From assembly GCA_032716605.1 (NCBI GenBank), contig CM064480.1, positions 26,774,129-26,838,128 on the forward strand: a stretch of 64,000 nucleotides of DNA, given 5' to 3'. The notes beneath the pieces were generated by a model. The model was not told the DNA's origin, did no database searches, and saw only the letters and a program-made list of their open reading frames with translations. Source of the DNA: Paralithodes platypus. Lineage: Eukaryota; Arthropoda; Malacostraca; Decapoda; Lithodidae. Shown here piece after piece: positions 1 to 8,710 of this stretch. Position numbers and translations under genes: made by a program. Position 1 is the first letter of the stretch. Each line of letters opens with the position of its first letter.

Positions 1-1812
1 TGTTAATGGGATTTTCTTATGATGTGGTGGGGTCAAGAGTGATACTCCTAGGGAGGGTTGATCCTGGGTTCTAGTTTTTACTTACTAGGATTACTCATGG
101 GGCTCATAATAGTAGTTTTTGTGAAAATGCAAGTCAGGCGGAACCGTCGACTTCTTAGGGGTGAGAGGTTGGCTGCTGTAGCCTCGTGCCGTCCGCCCTC
201 CTGGTTCAGGTTGTGAGTTGGGCTAGCAAGTTAGAGGGTAGTAAATGGGGTTACAAGAATGAGTCTTTATCTTCTATTTATTGGGGTGAGGAAATGAACG
301 GGATAGGCATGTTAGAACGTTCGTCTGGGCGTCTTTACAAGGGGGGTTGGATATTGGAAAGGGGTGGTTTGAGGCTAGGCGCCGCGCCGCTCGTGACCTA
401 GGGTCGTGACCCTTAATGCGCTGGACATAGGGGTGGCATTCCCCTACGATCGAACAGGTAGGGTGGCGTGTGCAGCGGGGCGTGAAGGAGCAAAAGACAG
501 GGTGACCCACAAAACAGGTGACCACTGAGAACGTGACTGAGTCACGAAGCAAAACAGAGTAGTGTGGATTGTGGATACGGAGGAGGTGATTGGAAGACGT
601 ATAACAATTGTGGAAAAGTAAATGGAAGAGAGGAACACAATGGCGGATAAAAGATAATTAACCTAAGGATTGAATACATGCATAAACGACGGCATATTAA
701 GACGTCGTCCTAATAAGATGATGAAAACCAGTTTGGTATGCACGTGGCACAATACGACACAAGGACAGTGCCGCTATGTCGTATCAATACTGGTGGCATA
801 CTCCGGTTAATATTATATATACACTTAGTTACTAGAAGAACAAGGCAAGGGGGGCGACTGAGCACGGGGGTACATATATCTATACTCGTCATGGAGAGAG
901 AGATACGAGGTAGCTTTCCTGCATCTCTCCTGATAATCGTCTGCAGATTGGTCATAGTGAGTTTATCCGAATTAACAGGCCTAAATCAATACAATAACTG
1001 GCATAGGGTTATCGGGTGTATAGAGTCATGGTTAAAGGTTGTTACATAACTCGTAATTAACTTATCTAAATCAACAGGCATAAATCAATACAAAAACTGG
1101 CAAGGGACACAAATTGAAAGACGAACAATGCAACGTGAGGTTATGTATAGCTAACTGCTAAAAATGGGGGAACGAAGAGGGGTGTCTTCTCTTTTTACAA
1201 GTTCCCTAAATAATGTTAACATTAGGGAGTTGGTACATCAATAAAATAGCAATGTGGATCTCAGTGAGTTATGGGGCTGTCTAGTGTAATTTCATAATTA
1301 ATCTCGGAATTACTCCTAGGTATTTTGTCTAGTGAAATGGAGGTTGTATTAGGAAGGTTGGGAATATATAGTTAGTGGATAAAACAACGGGAGGTTAGAG
1401 ACATAGAATTGCTAGAATTGGGGGGGACTATGATTGTTATATAACTAAATACAGGGCTGACGTAATCACGATCTGATTTGGTGTGAAATGGAAGCTAAGG
1501 TGTCTTAGATCGCCTCGAACCTACACAATGAAAGTATTATAGCCTGTATGTGGTTACATAATTAAATACATACTTAGGTGGTACATCAAGAATATCAGTG
1601 AGTAAAGTATTGTGGTTTGTATATTAGAAGACTGTGATTGAGAGACGTATAATATGTGGAATGAATTGGGAGAGAGAGAGAGACCAAATCGGGGATGGAA
1701 AAAGGGGCCTGGGATCTCGTTGGGGATGGGGGTTTCGCTCTCAGGATTTTCGTTCCTATGGCTTGTTAGGGGTGGAGGTTTCGCTCTCAGGTTTTTCGTT
1801 CCTGTGGTATTT
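1..1812. repeat. Dispersed non-coding repeat, inverted relative to 45305-46440
   Basis: No convincing gene is present; the short open frames are not conserved. The stretch is an inverted, diverged copy of 45305-46440. Shared blocks include the paired boxes TTTCGCTCTCAGG near 1733 and 1783 (reverse complement near 45328 and 45375), the GGCGCCGCGCCGCTCGTGAC block near 378, and the TATACATATATC-like block near 870-890. Similarity stops at about 1812, exactly where a fragment of the 1.2-kb tandem repeat begins. A weaker relative lies near 47320-47400. The class of repeat is unknown: I see no terminal repeats and no coding capacity. Confidence 0.6.
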
Positions 1813-2031
1813 TAATAACCTATATTAGACTTTGTATACATATACTCAAAATTAAGCAATTATATTATATGCATACCCATCACAATGTTGTATAGATTCA
1901 AGTAGATCAAAATAATCCCAAAATAAGTACTCAAATAATAATCTTAACATGTAAAATTATTTTGTTTAGAAATGTCGGAACATAGCCGCAGCCGTGATGC
2001 CGCTACATTCGTGTTTACAATCCGTAATCAT
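1813..2031 (+). repeat. Fragment of the ~1.2-kb tandem repeat unit
   Basis: Matches 20648-20875 and 33897-34110 in the same orientation, including CCCATCACAATGTTGTA and CATAGCCGCAGCCGTG. It is cut at its right side by a poly-T run, the tail of a retroposed sequence; the intact unit continues with TGATTATATTTTGATG at this point. Confidence 0.75.
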
Positions 2032-2330
2032 TTTTTTTTTTTTTTTGTTTTTTTTCTATATTCCAACTTACTTCCTCTCGGGCATAGGCTGAGAGCCTTA
2101 ACATTCACCGCTTTACAATGAACAGTGAAGCCCGTGAGGTCTTGTTCCAGTCTAGGGAGTGAGACATGTGAAGCACGTAGAGCACAACGAGCACCTGCCA
2201 TCTTGCCTTCACATGAGGCACGGTGCTCACTCATGGCCCGAAACGACCCCATCCCTGAAGCCATCTCGTTCCCGTGCTTCACTGTTACTCTTCTGTTACG
2301 TATCTTGATCCTCAAGTGGTTAACTTGATG
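2032..2330 (-). mobile_element. Poly-A retroposed sequence (processed transcript or SINE-like)
   Basis: On the minus strand the segment ends in an A-rich tail of about 25 bases (plus-strand T run at 2032-2056, one G interruption) and interrupts the 1.2-kb repeat at its AATCA|T position. The body has a 95-codon open frame beginning MRIKIRNRR and running into the tail as poly-lysine. I do not recognise the product, and there is no tRNA-type B box. The 5' boundary is a guess because no target duplication was identified. It could be a processed pseudogene or a short interspersed element with an unfamiliar head. Confidence 0.45.
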
Positions 2331-2660
2331 AATCTAGATAGCACAGAGATATATATTAAGGTATCAGTCAAGGCAAAACAAAGTAAAATCTAATAAAATA
2401 ATTTCCTGTTGTTGCTTCCTTTCCTTTTGGATCTTAGGACTTGGTATCCTTTATTGACTGATACTCTTTACTTATGAAAAATACTGAAACTAATTAAAGT
2501 CATGTAGTATATAAAGAATTATTATTAACGAAGCTAGTAGGCTATGGTTATGACCGAATAAGGGCTAAAGAAGGACTATTAATTTATAGTCTTGAAAGAT
2601 AAATATTAAATATTTTCTTTACCCTCTTTGAAATGATAGATAGTTTCTTCTATGTCCTTT
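2331..2660. other. AT-rich spacer, no gene seen
   Basis: No open frame or RNA signature. A short inverted pair, TATCAGTCAA near 2362 and TTGACTGATA near 2453, is present. The end near 2600-2660 can be weakly aligned with the internal complementary region of the other DIRS copies, so the 3' end of DIRS element 1 may be decayed here; no left terminal repeat can be recognised. Confidence 0.35.
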
Positions 2661-3139
2661 TGACGAACATGTAATTATTCTTGGAGGGGGACATTCGTAA
2701 TCATATCATAACTCTAGAAAAGCAGATAATAAAAACAACCACATAGTATTCTTACTTTTGAAAATATATTTAATAAGGCGTAGGCCGGATATATACAAGA
2801 AAGGGGTTCAGGCAGGTGCGTGCTTCAAAGAAGCCTGCCTGACAAAAAAATGGGTAACTCTGAAGATTCTGTGAACAGATCTGTAGTTACAAAGGCACCC
2901 CACTCAACGAGTGGTGACAAAAATAACAAGTTATCAGTTTATATGTGCACATAATAAACCCCAAAATAATCGTGGAGATAAATTGCAAAAGATCTTCACT
3001 GTTTTAAGATTAAATTGCTTTCGCAGCTAAAACTACTATAACAACCCCGTTGTTTTGTACTAACATTGTACTAGCACAATTTCTCGCAGAGAAATTTTCA
3101 TATCACATTAACCATAAATTGTATCACAGCTCTCACACT

Positions 3140-3229
3140 CCGGCGGGGTCTAGGGTGTCCTATGTCAACTGACTGCACCCCCCCCCCCCCCTTTCCCTTG
3201 AAAGTAAACAAAAGTGACTGCAGGGCCAC
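3140..3229 (-). other. Conserved purine tract and inverted pair downstream of the DIRS recombinase
   Basis: Directly after the recombinase stop lies a homopurine run on the coding strand (plus-strand C run at 3178-3191 followed by TTTCCCTT). The stop region CCTAGACCC (about 3228) is inverted-complementary to GGGTCTAGG at about 3147. The same layout is found at 15284-15372 in element 2 and, less exactly, at 39800-39890 in element 3. Confidence 0.5.
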
Positions 3230-6022
3230 CTAGACCCTCTGCCTTAAAGCTATACATGGTAAGGAAGGTTTATCTAGAGCAACTGACAAGTATCTAGACA
3301 AAAACGTATGATTAGACGCCCACAACTGAGTGGACGCAATATCTTCTACTGAATTTTTTTTCAGGAAACGTAAAGAGGCTGCCCATTTGCGTAAATCGTG
3401 GGCCCGACCCACAACGCCGGGATTACTCTCTTTAATGACTTCGACCAGAAGAGAGGCTAATCGCCGTTTCAGTAAGCGTTTACCCGTACTTGCTACCCAT
3501 AAAGCACCTTGGTGGTTTAGAGGAGCTACTCTCAAATATTTGGTTAGAGCTTGCACTGGACATAGATTATGATGCACCTTTCCCCTTTTTAACGCCGGCA
3601 CCGTGAACTCAGAAAACACGTGTGCACTGTGCTCATTCTTGGCTACAAATCCCGGGGAAGGTGCAATGTAAATACATTCATTAAGTCTACCAAACCTAAG
3701 GCAATTGGGTGTGTTGCTCATCGCCGCCAGCTCAGACACTCTGTTCCCGGTGGCCAAAGCCAAAAGGAAAACAGCCTTTTTTAAGAGTAATGCAAAATCT
3801 GCAGTATTTTGGTACAGACGAGAGTGAAGTAAAGACAAAGCTTTGTCCAGAGACCAAGTAGGCATGAGCTGACGGGGAGGTGGGCGGAGTTTAAAACAAG
3901 CTCTCATAAAACCTGTTTCCTCCGCCACCGGTATGGAGAGACCTGTAAGGTCTAAAAAGGGCACTCTAATCGCAGTTAAGTGATTTTTTAACGTTACCAC
4001 AGATAAATGTTTCTGCTCAAACAGATAATTTAAATAATTGAAAACTAAAGCTACTGATGGCACAGTCTGTTCTGTTCTGATGATCCAAGAAGTAAAGGCT
4101 TGCCAATGTGAGTGATACTGTCGTTTCGTAGACTGAGTATATTGATTTAATAATTTATTGGTCACATCTCTACCGTATGGTGCTAGCCACTTGGCCTCCT
4201 GAATGTCCATAATGCAAAAGTCAGCGAGGTCGCTAGGTTGCCAATCGTGTCTAAGTGGAAATACCCGACCGGGAGCGACACCGGGTGCGGGCACCACGTT
4301 TTCAATTGCGCCGGCCACAGGGGCGCGATTAGTGAGACTAAGCCTCGATAATCTCTTAGTTTGTTCACTACGTGGCACATTAGTGACGCATCTGGCGGCG
4401 GAAACAGATAGATGGAGCTCCATCTGTTCCAGTCTGTCACTAGGGCGTCTGGCCCCCCTGCCGGCGTTTTCGTCCGGCGGGTGAGGTATAGAGGGAGTTT
4501 GTGAGTTTCCTCGGACGCAAACAGATCCACTTGTGGATGGGAGAGCTCTGCAATCATTAGGTTGAAAATGGGTTGCTTGAGCTCCCATTCTACTGTCATG
4601 CTCTGTCTCCGGGACAGAGCGTCTGCCCAGACGTTCGCTACGCCTGGGAGATAAGATGCGTGAAGATAAATGTCTAGTCTGTTGGCTAGAGTAAAAATCT
4701 CTTCCGACACGTTTAGCAACCTCCTTGACCTCGTTGATCCCTGTTTCTGAATACAGTGAACTGCGTTCAGATTGTCCATTCTGAAGGCCACCGACTTGCC
4801 CCGTAACGCAGGGCCGTGAGCCTGAAGGAAATACAAGGGGACTAGTAATTCTTTGACATTGATGTGAGAGATTTCTAAGTGGGACCAAAGCCCCTGACCC
4901 TGGTGCCCCTGATTTGACTGAAATCCCCACCCTATTGTGCCTGACGCATCCGTGTCTACCCATACCGTTGGTGGAGGAGAGGTCCATGACATTATTGAGT
5001 GCAACGTTTCCCTCTTTGCCCAGACCGCTAGTAAGGTGTGGATTAATTTCGGGATGGGCCATAATTTTCCCGCCGGTAAGAGTGGGAAATATTTGTTGCC
5101 TTCCAATATTAAACGTTTTACTTTCAACCGGCCCAACATGACAGTTAGTTGAATCCAGTTGAGAGAGCCGACCAGAGACTCCCAGACCCTCCGCGTCGTA
5201 GTCAGACTGTGAAGAAACATGAACAGTTTCCTGCGAAACCTGTTGCGATTGTCCACACTCTGACTCAGAGTGAGAGCGGCCGTGTCCCAGACCAGCCCTA
5301 TCCACTGAATTACTCGTGAGGGAACAAGGTTTGACTTTACCAGATTTACCTTGAACCCTAGAGTTTTGACATGATTTAAAATGATGTTGACATGTTTGAT
5401 GCATAATTGTTGTGTCTCTGCCACCACCAGCCAGTCGTCTAGGTACCACAACACTCTGATTCCTTGTTTTAACAACGGCATCAGGGCTTGCCGGACTAAT
5501 TTCGTGAATAATCGAGGTGCTAGGTTCAAACCGAATGGCATCCTTTGAAAAACAAAATTTTGGTGCCTGATCCGTAAGGCCAAAAACCTTTGAAATCTTT
5601 TGTTGACCGATACGTGCCAATAGGCGTCTGTCAGGTCTAGTGAACACATCCAACCTCCCGGCGGAAGTGTTAGCCTGATTTGGTGTACTGTTAACATTCG
5701 GAAAGACTCGTTGTGAATGTGAAGGTTCAGATAAGACAGGTCTACGACCGGTCTCATCTGAACACTGTCCCTTTTGGGAACCAAAAATAGTTTGGACGTG
5801 AATACAGGGTAATTTGGGGGGACCGGGATGATGACATTCTTGGCAATCATTTCCTGGACCAGTGACTCCACCTCTAAAGAAACAAAATTCGCCGTTGTCG
5901 GCTGACGTAAGCGAGGTCGCCGGAGCCACTGCCAAGTGATGCCTTTGCGTGCCACCATCCGTGCCCAAGTGTTTAACGGCCATGCTTGGTGACACGTTCG
6001 GAACGACCCAGTTAGCAGACAA
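3230..6022 (-). CDS. DIRS tyrosine recombinase (C-terminal ~330 residues of a 930-codon frame)
   Basis: The frame is open for 930 codons, but only the part from about residue 605 is recognisably a tyrosine recombinase; the first ~590 codons overlap RT/RNase H in another frame of the same strand. An N-terminal SAM-like domain spans about 605-700, followed by the catalytic domain. The nucleophilic and activating residues are visible as R761 (GNRVSEL), H875 and R878 (HDLRK) and Y911 (SRYLS), so the R-H-R-Y set is complete. In DIRS elements this enzyme replaces integrase and is thought to insert a circular DNA intermediate without target duplication. The frame ends LRQRV*, as in copies 2 and 3. 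Of the three copies in the window this is the only recombinase that appears intact. The initiation site is unknown; the first ATG is far upstream, inside the overlap. Confidence 0.85.
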   Translation of the reverse strand: MSANWVVPNVSPSMAVKHLGTDGGTQRHHLAVAPATSLTSADNGEFCFFRGGVTGPGNDCQECHHPGPPKLPCIHVQTIFGSQKGQCSDETGRRPVLSEPSHSQRVFPNVNSTPNQANTSAGRLDVFTRPDRRLLARIGQQKISKVFGLTDQAPKFCFSKDAIRFEPSTSIIHEISPASPDAVVKTRNQSVVVPRRLAGGGRDTTIMHQTCQHHFKSCQNSRVQGKSGKVKPCSLTSNSVDRAGLGHGRSHSESECGQSQQVSQETVHVSSQSDYDAEGLGVSGRLSQLDSTNCHVGPVESKTFNIGRQQIFPTLTGGKIMAHPEINPHLTSGLGKEGNVALNNVMDLSSTNGMGRHGCVRHNRVGISVKSGAPGSGALVPLRNLSHQCQRITSPLVFPSGSRPCVTGQVGGLQNGQSERSSLYSETGINEVKEVAKRVGRDFYSSQQTRHLSSRILSPRRSERLGRRSVPETEHDSRMGAQATHFQPNDCRALPSTSGSVCVRGNSQTPSIPHPPDENAGRGARRPSDRLEQMELHLSVSAARCVTNVPRSEQTKRLSRLSLTNRAPVAGAIENVVPAPGVAPGRVFPLRHDWQPSDLADFCIMDIQEAKWLAPYGRDVTNKLLNQYTQSTKRQYHSHWQAFTSWIIRTEQTVPSVALVFNYLNYLFEQKHLSVVTLKNHLTAIRVPFLDLTGLSIPVAEETGFMRACFKLRPPPRQLMPTWSLDKALSLLHSRLYQNTADFALLLKKAVFLLALATGNRVSELAAMSNTPNCLRFGRLNECIYIAPSPGFVAKNEHSAHVFSEFTVPALKRGKVHHNLCPVQALTKYLRVAPLNHQGALWVASTGKRLLKRRLASLLVEVIKESNPGVVGRAHDLRKWAASLRFLKKNSVEDIASTQLWASNHTFLSRYLSVALDKPSLPCIALRQRV

Positions 6023-6072
6023 GGGTTCGCCGGCTGTACTACCCTCGGGTCCGCCGGCCTTAAGGTTGGCAC
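4183..6072 (-). CDS. DIRS reverse transcriptase / RNase H polyprotein
   Basis: 629 codons are open. The reverse transcriptase lies at about residues 70-260, with motif A LDLTDAY (D146), motif B PFGLNLAP (179-186) and motif C YLDD (210-213). RNase H follows with D373/D375 in VDTDASG, E408 in VKELL, D433 in RMDN and D484 in WADALSR, so both active sites look complete. Residues ~510-600 (FASEETHKLP, then LFPPPDASL) match the post-RNase H region of DIRS elements. Some DIRS carry a Dam-like methylase here, but I see no clear catalytic motif for one. The frame is the same as the downstream gag frame and is separated from it by one TAG; no good ATG exists near the start, so expression probably depends on recoding or on an earlier start. 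Its 3' two-thirds overlap the recombinase frame. Confidence 0.9.
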   Translation of the reverse strand: MPTLRPADPRVVQPANPCLLTGSFRTCHQAWPLNTWARMVARKGITWQWLRRPRLRQPTTANFVSLEVESLVQEMIAKNVIIPVPPNYPVFTSKLFLVPKRDSVQMRPVVDLSYLNLHIHNESFRMLTVHQIRLTLPPGGWMCSLDLTDAYWHVSVNKRFQRFLALRIRHQNFVFQRMPFGLNLAPRLFTKLVRQALMPLLKQGIRVLWYLDDWLVVAETQQLCIKHVNIILNHVKTLGFKVNLVKSNLVPSRVIQWIGLVWDTAALTLSQSVDNRNRFRRKLFMFLHSLTTTRRVWESLVGSLNWIQLTVMLGRLKVKRLILEGNKYFPLLPAGKLWPIPKLIHTLLAVWAKRETLHSIMSWTSPPPTVWVDTDASGTIGWGFQSNQGHQGQGLWSHLEISHINVKELLVPLYFLQAHGPALRGKSVAFRMDNLNAVHCIQKQGSTRSRRLLNVSEEIFTLANRLDIYLHASYLPGVANVWADALSRRQSMTVEWELKQPIFNLMIAELSHPQVDLFASEETHKLPLYLTRRTKTPAGGPDALVTDWNRWSSIYLFPPPDASLMCHVVNKLRDYRGLVSLIAPLWPAQLKTWCPHPVSLPVGYFHLDTIGNLATSLTFALWTFRRPSG

Positions 6073-6079
6073 CGGGAGT

Positions 6080-6100
6080 GAGAGAGACTAGTTTTTTGAT
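6080..6100 (-). promoter_or_regulatory. Candidate ribosomal frameshift heptamer at the gag stop
   Basis: The gag frame ends TCA AAA AAC TAG, placing a canonical X XXY YYZ slippery heptamer (A AAA AAC) in register directly before the stop. Element 3 has CCA AAA AAC TAG at the same place (near 43247). In element 1 a -1 shift enters the long recombinase frame; in element 3 it enters the RT frame. Whether it is used is inference from sequence alone. Confidence 0.45.
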
Positions 6101-7467
6101 GGTGGGGTTGGTGGTGCTGGACGCTTCGCCGGCTGGCTGGTGTTGGCCGAAGACTGGCCCTGACCTGGCTTATTATGGCCGCGTCCTCTCTGACCTGAAA
6201 ACCTACTCTGTCTATGCCTGTACTGACCTTTGGGGGAGTGGGAGGACTTAGGCGGAAGAAAGGGCTTAGATCCCCCCGGCTGAGCTTTAGCGGTTGGCCT
6301 GGGTTTGGGGAAGTTAAAGGCAGGTTTCTTAGAAGGGGTGGGACTGTGTTTAAAGGCCTGCGCCATATTAAACACCGTTCGCCACACTTCAGGGGACATT
6401 AAAGAGGGAGTAAGCACTGGTGACATGACCACCTGATTCGCAATGCGATCAGGCAGTTTGCGAACTAAAGACATTCTGAGATCTTGTCTTGCTCGTACCG
6501 CCTCAAGCAAGGCGGTGCGTATGTCACCCAGAGATTGGATTGACGACTGGAGAAGCAGTCGCCGGGATAATTCAACCGATCTTCTGGCATCCGCGTCTGC
6601 GATTGCCTGAGTGGACCGAAGTAAAGACTTAGCTACCTGTTGAGACACTATGTATTGAGAGAACAGGCGAAAAGCTTTCCCCCTTAGCCTAAATTCTCGG
6701 TCTAGGTGAGTTGGGGTAGGGGTAGTGAAAGGGTCTTTTAGCTCACAAAGATTAATTTTAGGGGCAGCTAGGAAAGAAAACAAAGCTGACGGGACTCCGC
6801 CGGCAGAACATACCGGCATGGAGAACCATGAATGAGTATCTTGAGGGATCTGGTGGGAAGATTTGGAAGTAAATGTGGTTGCAAAGTTTTGAGCCTCTGT
6901 CTCCCAATCTACCCAAGGTCCTGGACCCAACTGCCCCACCTTCAAGACTGGATTAGCTGCTTCGTCTGTGACGGTTTGTAAATCAAGTTCAGGAGTGAGA
7001 GCTGACAGAGTCTTAATGTCATTAAACCCATCCAGCTTAGACCAGTCTGAAAACAATTTTGAAGCTGAGGCAGGGGGTAAAGCTGGCTTAGTAGCATACA
7101 CAAAATAGTCTTGGTGATAATAACTAGGTATAGCCTTTATATTAACGTCTAGTACATTTCCCAAAATATCCAAGGCCCTTAATTTCTTTGATTTATTGCC
7201 CTGGATGACACACTCACGCGGTACTGGGAGTTCCCCTGACAAGGTAGGTTGGGCGAGCTCTGGTTTAGTGGGGGTCAAAAGGACCCATGACTCGTCTGGT
7301 CCGTAAAGCAAGGGCATAGCTACCTTTCTGAGAGGCGCCTTGTCTAGAGGGGGTGGATTGACATCCGTTATAACCCTTACATTCGAAGTGGTCAATGCCG
7401 CCGTAGCAGGCCTAGTAACCACTGATGGTGACAGAGTGGGGGGGTTAGGAATCTTAGATAAAAGCAA
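6088..7467 (-). CDS. DIRS gag, C-terminal part
   Basis: 459 codons. The frame begins in a Pro/Thr-rich linker and continues into a conserved globular region (PMPLLYGPD-like block, FFVYA, PALPPASA, GPWVDWE) that is also present in element 3 at 52359-52961. It ends in a basic Gly/Gln/Pro-rich tail, as expected for a nucleic-acid-binding capsid protein. It overlaps the upstream gag frame by 14 bases in another frame. Element 3 reads straight through the equivalent junction, so the break is best explained by an indel in one ancestral gag gene. The stop is preceded by A AAA AAC, in frame as xxA AAA AAC TAG. Confidence 0.7.
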   Translation of the reverse strand: MLLSKIPNPPTLSPSVVTRPATAALTTSNVRVITDVNPPPLDKAPLRKVAMPLLYGPDESWVLLTPTKPELAQPTLSGELPVPRECVIQGNKSKKLRALDILGNVLDVNIKAIPSYYHQDYFVYATKPALPPASASKLFSDWSKLDGFNDIKTLSALTPELDLQTVTDEAANPVLKVGQLGPGPWVDWETEAQNFATTFTSKSSHQIPQDTHSWFSMPVCSAGGVPSALFSFLAAPKINLCELKDPFTTPTPTHLDREFRLRGKAFRLFSQYIVSQQVAKSLLRSTQAIADADARRSVELSRRLLLQSSIQSLGDIRTALLEAVRARQDLRMSLVRKLPDRIANQVVMSPVLTPSLMSPEVWRTVFNMAQAFKHSPTPSKKPAFNFPKPRPTAKAQPGGSKPFLPPKSSHSPKGQYRHRQSRFSGQRGRGHNKPGQGQSSANTSQPAKRPAPPTPPSKN

Positions 7468-8710
7468 TAGAAGTCATCAGAGGCCGTACCGTAGAACTTG
7501 TCGTGGGAGCCCCCAAGTCCACTGTGGGAGTTTCCTGTTGTTGGCCAAAAAATTTAGATAAAGCATGACTAAATAGCCCATCAATTTCCTGCGCAGTGAC
7601 AAATTGAGTTGATGATGAACTTACTGGTGAATCATTAATATCCTGCGCGGCGTCTAAGCCTGAACCTGACTCTTGCCCTTCCATCTCCGAAATTATTGAA
7701 ACCTCGTCTTTCTCCTCCTGATCCTCCTGAGAAGATCCCGCCAAAGCTGGGGTACCTTGCTGCCAAGATAAGTCAGGAATAGAGGATGGGATCGCCGCGT
7801 CCCTGTGGACGTCAGCGACTGTGTGACTAGTTTGAGTCGGAAGTGGGTGGTCAGACCCTGGCCGAGAAAATCGCCAAACACCGAGGCCCTGGCCTACACT
7901 CTCTTGGGAGTCTGAAACACTCTCAATCACTGATCCCCCTGAACTCTCCAATTCCAGGGTTAAAATATTAATGGGTAAATCCTCTTTAGGGACAGGCACC
8001 GTACTGGACCCTTGAGACCTAACACAAACTCTGTCTGGGGTAGAGGTACGATGAGAAGCACTAGAAGCTGGCGAATGTAGGGAGGTCTTTCGTTTATGGG
8101 AATCCTTTTTGGAAGATTTATGGCTACGGTGTGACCATGAACTACTCTTTGATTTGGAGGATTCATCGCCGTGATCACTGGTGGAACTTTCCGTCCTACT
8201 CTTCTTACTCGATGGTGAAGAGGCAAGACTAGATGACTGGCGTCTGAGAGGTGACCTAGACCGAGATCTCGCCCGAGACGAGGAGGCGGACGCCGGGGGT
8301 GTAGGCTCTCTTGGACGTTTCGGGGTAGCAGCAGAAGACACAGAACCCTGACCAGTCTCCGCCGGCTTATGACTAGTTACTCGAGAGGAACGTTTAGGGG
8401 GAGGGTGTTCAAAAAGCAGTCTATCCCAAAGAGGGACGTTGTCACATTGAAGTGACTTATGAGCTACAATCGTAGTGTATGCTGACATCTGTTGCCTAAC
8501 TTCTCTTAACGCGACCGCTGCGGTCTTATCATTGTCGCATAGGACCTTGACAGCTAATTGGGAGCAAAAGGAACAATTACGCATAACCCACAGACCCCTT
8601 GAACGGTCTAGACATTTAACACACTTTATGCAAAGAGTATGCGCAAAAATAGGGATACCGGCACAGGTAGGGGTAGTGCATAAAGCAAAGACTGGGGCCA
8701 AGGTAGCCAT
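7454..8710 (-). CDS. DIRS gag, N-terminal part
   Basis: 418 codons from an ATG at 8710. The N-terminus has a Cys/His cluster (CTTPTC, then FAH, CIKCVKC, then CSFCSQ within the first ~55 residues) that looks like a zinc-binding module. Next come a serine/arginine-rich basic stretch (about 130-230) and an acidic Ser/Glu/Asp-rich segment (about 270-380). The start is supported by the same N-terminal module in element 2 (18567) and element 3 (54404). It probably forms the structural particle and packages element RNA; this is inference from position and composition. The frame stops at SIAFI* and the rest of gag continues in another frame. Confidence 0.75.
   Translation of the reverse strand: MATLAPVFALCTTPTCAGIPIFAHTLCIKCVKCLDRSRGLWVMRNCSFCSQLAVKVLCDNDKTAAVALREVRQQMSAYTTIVAHKSLQCDNVPLWDRLLFEHPPPKRSSRVTSHKPAETGQGSVSSAATPKRPREPTPPASASSSRARSRSRSPLRRQSSSLASSPSSKKSRTESSTSDHGDESSKSKSSSWSHRSHKSSKKDSHKRKTSLHSPASSASHRTSTPDRVCVRSQGSSTVPVPKEDLPINILTLELESSGGSVIESVSDSQESVGQGLGVWRFSRPGSDHPLPTQTSHTVADVHRDAAIPSSIPDLSWQQGTPALAGSSQEDQEEKDEVSIISEMEGQESGSGLDAAQDINDSPVSSSSTQFVTAQEIDGLFSHALSKFFGQQQETPTVDLGAPTTSSTVRPLMTSIAFI

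Noticed and set aside
186..1049. Short frames in the first kilobase as genes
   Set aside because: Not conserved in the inverted copy at 45305-46440.
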